Assembly (NCBI GenBank): GCA_035546775.1
Contig: DASZWD010000035.1
Span: forward strand, 1 to 38,806
Direction: 5' to 3'
From: Acidimicrobiales bacterium
GTDB taxonomy: Bacteria > Actinomycetota > Acidimicrobiia > Acidimicrobiales > JACCXE01
Length of the DNA: 38,806 nt
Position numbers and translations under genes: made by a program. Under the pieces are notes generated by a model that was given only the letters and a program-made list of their open reading frames with translations, was not told the origin of the DNA and did not search any database. This document shows positions 31,874 through 38,806 of the stretch, piece after piece; the stretch's first letter is position 1; each line of letters opens with the position of its first letter.

Positions 31874-32554
31874 ATGAGCGCGCTCGAACTCGACAAGGTC
31901 CGCAAGGTGTACCGGTCAGGCGACGAAGAAATCGTCGCCCTCGACCACGCCAGCCTGACCGTCGGCGACGACGAACTGATCGCACTCGTTGGTCCGTCCG
32001 GTTCGGGCAAGACGACCCTCATCTCGATCGCCGGTGGCCTGCTCACACCCACCGCGGGTGCGGTCGTCGTCGGCGGCGAGGACATCACCGACTATTCGCC
32101 GAAGCGTCTGGCGACCTTCCGCAGCGAGCGTGTCGGATTCGTGTTCCAGACGGTGAACCTCGTCCCGTTCCTCACCGCACGCGAGAACCTCATGGTCGTC
32201 GCCGAGTTGACGGGCGCCCACGGAGCGCGCCGCAAACGCGCCCGCGCCCGGGCCGATCAGCTGTTGGAAGAACTCGGTCTGAGTCACCGCCGGCGTCACC
32301 TGCCGGCCGAACTCTCAGGCGGCGAGCGCCAACGCGTGGCGATCGGGCGCGCCTTGATGAACGAACCGAAACTCGTGCTCTTCGACGAACCGACCTCGGC
32401 GCTCGACACCAAGCTCGGCGAGCGCGTCATGGAGCTCATCCGGGACGAAGTCAAGGGCCGGGGGGTCGCGGCGGTCATCGTCACCCACGACGAGCGCATG
32501 ACCCACTACTGCGACCGCGTCGTCGCCATCACCGACGGCCGCCTTGCCGCCTGA
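31874..32554 (+). CDS. ABC transporter ATPase (LolD/MacB type)
   Basis: 226 aa, ribosome site AGGAA 5 nt before the ATG. Walker A GPSGSGKTT near residue 40, Q-loop FVFQTVNLVPFL near 89, signature LSGGERQR near 147, Walker B VLFDEPTSALD near 168, switch H in VTHDERM near 201. It energises the two upstream permeases. Unlike the ATPase at 13391 it has no sensor or tail domain, which makes that fusion stand out. Confidence 0.93.
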   Translation: MSALELDKVRKVYRSGDEEIVALDHASLTVGDDELIALVGPSGSGKTTLISIAGGLLTPTAGAVVVGGEDITDYSPKRLATFRSERVGFVFQTVNLVPFLTARENLMVVAELTGAHGARRKRARARADQLLEELGLSHRRRHLPAELSGGERQRVAIGRALMNEPKLVLFDEPTSALDTKLGERVMELIRDEVKGRGVAAVIVTHDERMTHYCDRVVAITDGRLAA

Positions 32555-32580
32555 ACCGGCGTGCCGTCGTTGCTGCTGAG

Positions 32581-32652
32581 TACGCCCCCTGGGATTCGAA
32601 CCCAGAACCTGCGGATTAAGAGTCCGTTGCTCTGCCATTGAGCTAGAGGCGC
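32581..32652 (-). tRNA. tRNA-Lys (anticodon CTT)
   Basis: 72 nt. Acceptor GCGCCTC/GGGGCGT with a G-U first pair, discriminator A, D arm GCTC/GAGC, anticodon loop CTCTTAA, T loop TTCGAAT on CTGGG/CCCAG. CCA not encoded. Confidence 0.95.
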
Positions 32653-32665
32653 GTAGGGATTGCAA

Positions 32666-32671
32666 AGGATA
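32666..32671 (-). promoter_or_regulatory. -10 element for tRNA-Lys
   Basis: TATCCT on the minus strand, 13 nt before the mature 5' end, in the short gap after the ClC gene stop. Confidence 0.4.
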
Positions 32672-32696
32672 GTGGGCCGCGCGGCCGTGGGCGGAT

Positions 32697-34016
32697 TTAG
32701 CCCGCCTGGGTGGTGGCGGCGTCGCCGCGACGGCGGCGGCGGTGCAGTGGGACCTCGAGTGGTGGCGGATCGGCGCTGCCTTCCTCGATGGGGCCGAACG
32801 AGCCGCCGCGCTCGCGCTGGGTCTCGATCATCGAGACGCGGCTGGTGAGGAACAGCGCCACCATCGACGCCAGCAGGGTGGAGGGGAGTAGCTGCATCCC
32901 GGCCATCTCGGCGACGACGAGCGTCGAGCCGAACGGGGTCTTGGTCACGCCCACGTTGGTGGCCGCCATCAACGCGGTCATGGCGACGACGGTGTCGACG
33001 CCCGAGATGTGTCCGGCGATCTTGCCCAGCGCCGCGCCCATGAAGAACAGCGGGATGATGAACCCGCCGCGCCAGCCCGTCGACACCATCGTCGAGGACG
33101 CCAGCAGCTTGGCGACGATGGCGAGCACGAGGGTGGCGACGGCGAGCTTGACCGACGCGATGTGCTGGATCTGGCCCTCGCCGAAGGTGAGGGCGTAGGG
33201 GCTGGCGAAGGCAAGCCCGCCGAGGACGAGGCCGCCCACGATCGGGCGCACGCCCGCCGGTATGAGGCGGAACGCCTTGCGCTCGAAGTGACTGACGTAG
33301 GTGAACACGGTGGCGATCAGCGCGCCGCCCACGCCCGCTCCGAGCCCGACGAGCAGGTCGACGGCGCGCAGGTCGTGGGGCGACGCGAAGGTCCACACGT
33401 GTTGTAGCCCGACGCGGTTGACGCCGATGTACACCGCGTACCCGGCCAGCGCACCGATGCCGGCGGGCAGCAGCGCCTCGTAGTACTCGAGGCCGCGGCG
33501 GTGGAGGATCTCGAGGGCGAAGATCGCCGAGCCGAGCGGCGCACCGAAGAGCAGCGCGAAGCCCGCGGCCATGCCGGTGATAGTGAGCACCCGCACGTCG
33601 ACGGTGTCGAGGTTCCAGCGCAGCGCCATCCAGCTGGCGACCGAACCCGTCGACTGCACCAGCGGCGCCTCGGGGCCGATGGCGCTGCCGGCGCCGATCC
33701 CGAGCAGCGAGACGGGGATGAGCGAGCGTAACTCGCGAATCTCGGCGCGGCCGCCGCTCACGTGGATGTTGTCCACGAGCAGTTCGACGTCGCCGGGATT
33801 ACCGAGGACCTTCGTGATGACGCCGATGGCGAGGCCGACCACTGCGAGGATCGCCAGGTGGGTTCCGGTGCTCCAGTGATCGGGGCCCAGTACCTTGGTG
33901 ACGAGCTTGAGCACGGCGATGAACGCCGCGCCCATGAGCCCCGAAACGACGCCGACGATCACCACGAGGTGCCACAGCCGATTACGGGCTCCGAGTTCGC
34001 CCACCGGAGCAGTCAT
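32697..34016 (-). CDS. ClC-family chloride transporter
   Basis: 439 aa from ATG at 34016; the longer frame would run into the divergent marR gene. About ten to twelve hydrophobic segments. GAGSAIGPEAPLVQ near residue 115 is the GxxGPExP block with the gating glutamate, and GAPLGSAIFALEILHRRG near 165 the following one. GWRGGFIIPLFFMGAALG near 320 holds the GxFxP-type anion-binding segment. The residue matching the E. coli internal glutamate (E203) appears to be Ile in ALEIL, so coupling to protons may differ. There is no CBS domain; the C-terminus ends in a basic RRRRR stretch. Confidence 0.88.
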   Translation of the reverse strand: MTAPVGELGARNRLWHLVVIVGVVSGLMGAAFIAVLKLVTKVLGPDHWSTGTHLAILAVVGLAIGVITKVLGNPGDVELLVDNIHVSGGRAEIRELRSLIPVSLLGIGAGSAIGPEAPLVQSTGSVASWMALRWNLDTVDVRVLTITGMAAGFALLFGAPLGSAIFALEILHRRGLEYYEALLPAGIGALAGYAVYIGVNRVGLQHVWTFASPHDLRAVDLLVGLGAGVGGALIATVFTYVSHFERKAFRLIPAGVRPIVGGLVLGGLAFASPYALTFGEGQIQHIASVKLAVATLVLAIVAKLLASSTMVSTGWRGGFIIPLFFMGAALGKIAGHISGVDTVVAMTALMAATNVGVTKTPFGSTLVVAEMAGMQLLPSTLLASMVALFLTSRVSMIETQRERGGSFGPIEEGSADPPPLEVPLHRRRRRGDAATTQAG

Positions 34017-34031
34017 ATCGTGTAAGGATAT
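34015..34031. promoter_or_regulatory. Candidate MarR operator between divergent genes
   Basis: Inverted repeat ATATC-7 nt-GATAT in the 19-bp gap, overlapping the ClC start codon. It is AT-rich against a GC-rich background and placed where a MarR protein could control itself and the transporter. The arms are short, so the call is tentative. Confidence 0.4.
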
Positions 34032-34391
34032 ATTGATGACGACGCGGCCGACCGCATCGGTCACCGACCAGGACTACCGCAACCTGTTGGCACTCCGCAC
34101 GGCGTTGCGCCAGTTCCTGCACTGGTCCGAACAACGCGCCCAGGCCGCAGGGCTCACGCCGGCGCAGCACCAGTTGCTACTGGCGGTGCGCGGTCACGAC
34201 GGCGCCGCCGCGCCCACGATCGGTGACATCGCCGCCCATCTGCTGCTGCGCCACCACAGTGCCGTCGGGCTGGTCGATCGCGCCGAGGAAGCCGGCCTCG
34301 TGGTGCGGCGCCGCGACGACGACGATCGCCGCATCGTGCGAGTCGCGCTCACCGCGAAAGGCGACCGTGTGCTCGAGTCGTTGTCGGCCGA

Positions 34392-36761
<2,370 letters not shown>

Positions 36762-36784
36762 CGCCTGACGGTATCGGCCGCCGG

Positions 36785-36790
36785 TAGGGT
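36785..36790 (+). promoter_or_regulatory. -10 element for the PNPOx-like gene
   Basis: TAGGGT, 8 nt before the GTG at 36799; leaderless transcript likely. Confidence 0.5.
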
Positions 36791-36798
36791 GCGCGTTC

Positions 36799-37233
36799 GT
36801 GGCTACGTGGGCAGAAATCGCAGCGGCCGAACCCGAGTTCGCGGCGCGGGTGCAGCGGTTGTTCGACGCCGGCCGCCACAAGACCATCGCCACCCTGCGC
36901 GCCGACGGCTCGCCGCGGATCTCGGGGATCGAGTGCCAGTTCGTCGACGGCCAGCTCCAGTTCGGATCGATGCCGAACGCCCGCAAGGGCGCCGACCTGG
37001 CTCGCGACGGCCGGTTTGCCTTGCACGGCCCGGCGTTCCACCCCGTCGAAGGCAAGGAAGCCGAGTGGCCCGGCGAAGCGAAGATCGCCGGCCGGGCGAC
37101 GCCGGTCGACGACACGATGTTCACCTGCGACATCGACGAGGTCGCCGTTACCTGCCTGAATCCCGAGGGAACGCTGCTCGTCGTCGAGTGGTGGACCCCG
37201 GAGCGCGGGCTGCAGCGGATCGAACGCGAGTAG
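36799..37233 (+). CDS. Pyridoxamine 5'-phosphate oxidase-like flavin-binding protein
   Basis: 144 aa, GTG start. Split-barrel fold: HKTIATLRADGSPRISGIECQFVDGQLQFGSM (about 32-65), ARKGADLARDGRFALHG near 70-86, and the closing LLVVEWWTPERGLQRI. Members bind FMN or F420; actinobacterial ones often reduce or oxidise via F420 or bind haem breakdown products. The cofactor cannot be read reliably here. The stop is 2 bp from the 3' end of the convergent tRNA-Arg. Confidence 0.85.
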   Translation: MATWAEIAAAEPEFAARVQRLFDAGRHKTIATLRADGSPRISGIECQFVDGQLQFGSMPNARKGADLARDGRFALHGPAFHPVEGKEAEWPGEAKIAGRATPVDDTMFTCDIDEVAVTCLNPEGTLLVVEWWTPERGLQRIERE

Positions 37234-37235
37234 AG

Positions 37236-37309
37236 CGCCCCCGGCAGGACTCGAACCTGCGACCGGACGGGTAGAAGCCGTCTGCTCTAATCCGCTGAGC
37301 TACGGGGGC
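37236..37309 (-). tRNA. tRNA-Arg (anticodon TCT)
   Basis: 74 nt. Acceptor GCCCCCG/CGGGGGC, discriminator G, anticodon loop CTTCTAC on GACGG/CCGTC, T loop TTCGAGT. It reads the rare AGA (and AGG) codons. CCA not encoded. Confidence 0.95.
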
Positions 37310-37315
37310 GGGGTC

Positions 37316-37321
37316 AGCGTA
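37316..37321 (-). promoter_or_regulatory. -10 element for tRNA-Arg
   Basis: TACGCT on the minus strand, 6 nt before the mature 5' end, preceded by a T-rich stretch. Little or no 5' leader would be left for RNase P. Confidence 0.35.
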
Positions 37322-37368
37322 AAGAAAAAGCGTTGTGCGGTGGCGACAACTCGTCGAACCTCGCGGCC

Positions 37369-38274
37369 GTGAGCGGACGCGAACAACGGCACGAGGGCGA
37401 GATCCCGATGGACGAGACGCGCGTGCGTTCGCTGCTGGAGGCGCAGTTCCCGCAGTGGGCCGAGTTGCCGCTGCACGAGCACAGCGAGCAGGGCACCGAC
37501 CACACGCTGTTCCGCCTCGGCGACGACATGGTCGTACGCATGCCGATCCGTCCCTTCAACGGTGCGCCGCTCGAGGCGCAGCAGTGCGGCCGCGAGGCGA
37601 CGTGGCTGCCGTTCCTGGCACCCCAGGTTCCCCTGGCGTTGCCCGAACCCATCGCCCTCGGGTCGCCGACCGACGACTACCCGTGGCACTGGTCGATCGT
37701 GTCGTGGATTCCGGGTGTCAGGGCGCAGCGCGACAACGTCGACCTCGAGCGGGCGGCGGTCGATCTCGCCGGCTTCATCCGTGCCCTGCACGCGGTCGAC
37801 GCCGACGACGGGCCGCCTCCCGGCAGGGCGACGTTCGGGCGTGGGTTGCCGTTGCGCCTCGGCGCCGAGCGCATCCGCGACGCCATCGACCGGGCGGCGC
37901 AGCGCTACGACGTCGCGCCGATGCGCGCCGCGTTCGAAGCGGCGCTCGAAGTCGGCGACTGGGAGCGGCCGCCGGTGTGGTTCCACGGCGACCTCGACGG
38001 CAACCTCATCGCCCGCGACGGCGTCCTCGTGGGCGTCATCGACTCCGCCTACGGGGTCGGTGATCCGGCGTGCGACCTGATGGCGGGCTGGACCCTGTTC
38101 CGCGGTCGGTCACGCGCGGCGTTCTTCGAGGCCGTCGACCTCGACGAGGCCACCGTGATTCGGGCACGCGGCTGGGTACTGGCGCCGGCGTGTTACGGCC
38201 TGACGTACTACGCGACGGTGCCCTCGATGCTGGCGAAAATGGAAGCGGCGATCGCGAGCGCTCTCGCGGACTGA
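37369..38274 (+). CDS. Aminoglycoside phosphotransferase (APH)-fold kinase
   Basis: 301 aa from GTG at 37369; GTG 37333 and ATG 37408 are alternatives. The start chosen keeps the common opening (GEIPMDETRVRSLLEAQFPQW). Kinase marks: VVRMPIRP near residue 60 (ATP lysine position replaced by Arg), catalytic HGDLDGNL near 212 and metal-binding IDSAYGVGDPACDL near 228. The family includes antibiotic and small-metabolite kinases (choline, homoserine, fructosamine types); no specific substrate is indicated, and resistance should not be assumed. Confidence 0.82.
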   Translation: MSGREQRHEGEIPMDETRVRSLLEAQFPQWAELPLHEHSEQGTDHTLFRLGDDMVVRMPIRPFNGAPLEAQQCGREATWLPFLAPQVPLALPEPIALGSPTDDYPWHWSIVSWIPGVRAQRDNVDLERAAVDLAGFIRALHAVDADDGPPPGRATFGRGLPLRLGAERIRDAIDRAAQRYDVAPMRAAFEAALEVGDWERPPVWFHGDLDGNLIARDGVLVGVIDSAYGVGDPACDLMAGWTLFRGRSRAAFFEAVDLDEATVIRARGWVLAPACYGLTYYATVPSMLAKMEAAIASALAD

Positions 38275-38345
38275 ACACGCAGCGTTTCCGGTGCGGCCAC
38301 CGTCCAGTAAAGAGACGGTCGCATTCGCGCGTCAGACTGGGAGCG

Positions 38346-38806
38346 ATGCGGATCCTGCTGACGAACGACGACGGGATCGACGCCCCGGGCCTGCATGCAC
38401 TCGCCCGGGTGCTCCACACGTGCGGCCACGAAATCAAGATCGTCGCCCCGGCGATGGATCACTCCGGTTTCGGTGCCGCCCTCGGCCCGCTCCACGTGAC
38501 GGGCCAGGTGTTGTTCGAGGACCGCAAGATCGAGAGCCTGCTGGGCGTCGAGGCCTACGCCGTCGACGGGTCACCGGCGCTGTGCGCGTTCTCCGCCGCC
38601 CTCGGCGGGTTCGGTGACAAGCCCGACCTCGTGGTGTCGGGTATCAACGCCGGGCAGAACCAGGGCCGGGCGATTTTGTTCTCCGGCACTGTGGGCGCGG
38701 CGCTCACTGCCTGCCAGTTCGGCATTCCGGCGATGGCGGTGTCGTTGGCGCACCGACCCGACGACGAGTGGTTGTGGGATACCGCTGCGGTGTGTGCCGC
38801 CTCGCT
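38346..38806 (+). CDS. surE: 5'/3'-nucleotidase SurE, cut by the window end
   Basis: First 153 codons, open through the last base. SurE is a metal-dependent nucleoside monophosphate phosphatase of stationary-phase cells. The N-terminus MRILLTNDDG carries the metal-binding Asp8-Asp9 pair. Further marks are IVAPAMDHSGFG near 35 (the Ser/Asn metal-ligand loop), YAVDGSPALCAF, and LVVSGINAGQNQG near 98 followed by FSGTVGAALTACQFGIPAMAVS. About 100 residues are missing at the 3' end. GGGAG lies just before the ATG, closer than a usual ribosome site. Confidence 0.93.
   Translation, partial: MRILLTNDDGIDAPGLHALARVLHTCGHEIKIVAPAMDHSGFGAALGPLHVTGQVLFEDRKIESLLGVEAYAVDGSPALCAFSAALGGFGDKPDLVVSGINAGQNQGRAILFSGTVGAALTACQFGIPAMAVSLAHRPDDEWLWDTAAVCAAS

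Noticed and set aside
34017-34064. Longer ClC start upstream of 34016
   Set aside because: It would overlap the marR start and operator region, and the extra residues do not look like a ClC N-terminus.
36762-37133. Longer start for the UvrA-like protein
   Set aside because: The added residues are antisense to the PNPOx-like gene and the protein start at 36761 matches the UvrA family.
37369-38274. Antibiotic resistance gene
   Set aside because: The APH fold is shared by many metabolite kinases; nothing in the sequence or neighbours points to an antibiotic substrate.

Overview
The window is a 38.8 kb piece of a high-GC, gene-dense bacterial chromosome. Gene content points to Actinomycetota: a prfB-ftsE-ftsX-smpB-ssrA neighbourhood, the mec-cysO-cysM cysteine pathway followed by murI-rph-rdgB (the order known from Mycobacterium tuberculosis), and many genes whose -10 hexamer lies 6-10 nt before the start codon. 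An Acidimicrobiia-like lineage is my best guess, from overall character only. I see no insertion sequence, integrase, phage gene or CRISPR array; the window reads as stable chromosome.

Layout. 1-9.7 kb is core: release factor 2, a MOSC protein, the FtsEX divisome ABC pair, a secreted glutamic (G1) peptidase, a DUF1990 protein, tmRNA and SmpB on the opposite strand, then a tightly packed operon Mec-CysO-CysM-MurI-RNase PH-RdgB joined by 1-4 bp overlaps or short gaps. 9.7-14.5 kb holds a cyclic-nucleotide-domain patatin plus a D-threonine-aldolase-like PLP enzyme, divergent from an FtsX-like permease and an ABC ATPase that is itself fused to a cyclic-nucleotide-binding domain and a lysine-rich tail. 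This is the most unusual locus in the window. 14.5-17.6 kb has two alpha/beta hydrolases, tRNA-Leu, a lone clpP, tRNA-His and a small membrane peptide gene.

17.6-28.6 kb is mixed: a minus-strand operon SGNH hydrolase - HelD-like helicase - exported beta-propeller-like protein - MaoC-like protein; a VOC protein; an operon with four YbjQ-type domains in two proteins; an MpaB-type oxygenase; a large secreted protein; and a Baeyer-Villiger-type flavin monooxygenase. 28.8-32.6 kb is an aquaporin Z followed by a three-gene ABC exporter (two different FtsX-like permeases and one ATPase). 32.6-38.8 kb holds tRNA-Lys, a ClC transporter divergent from a MarR regulator, a short UvrA-like protein, a PNPOx-like protein, tRNA-Arg, an APH-fold kinase and the 5' part of surE, cut by the window end.

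The longest span without a protein gene is 4890-5371, which is filled by ssrA, its terminator and its promoter. All four tRNAs and tmRNA are on the minus strand and lack an encoded CCA.
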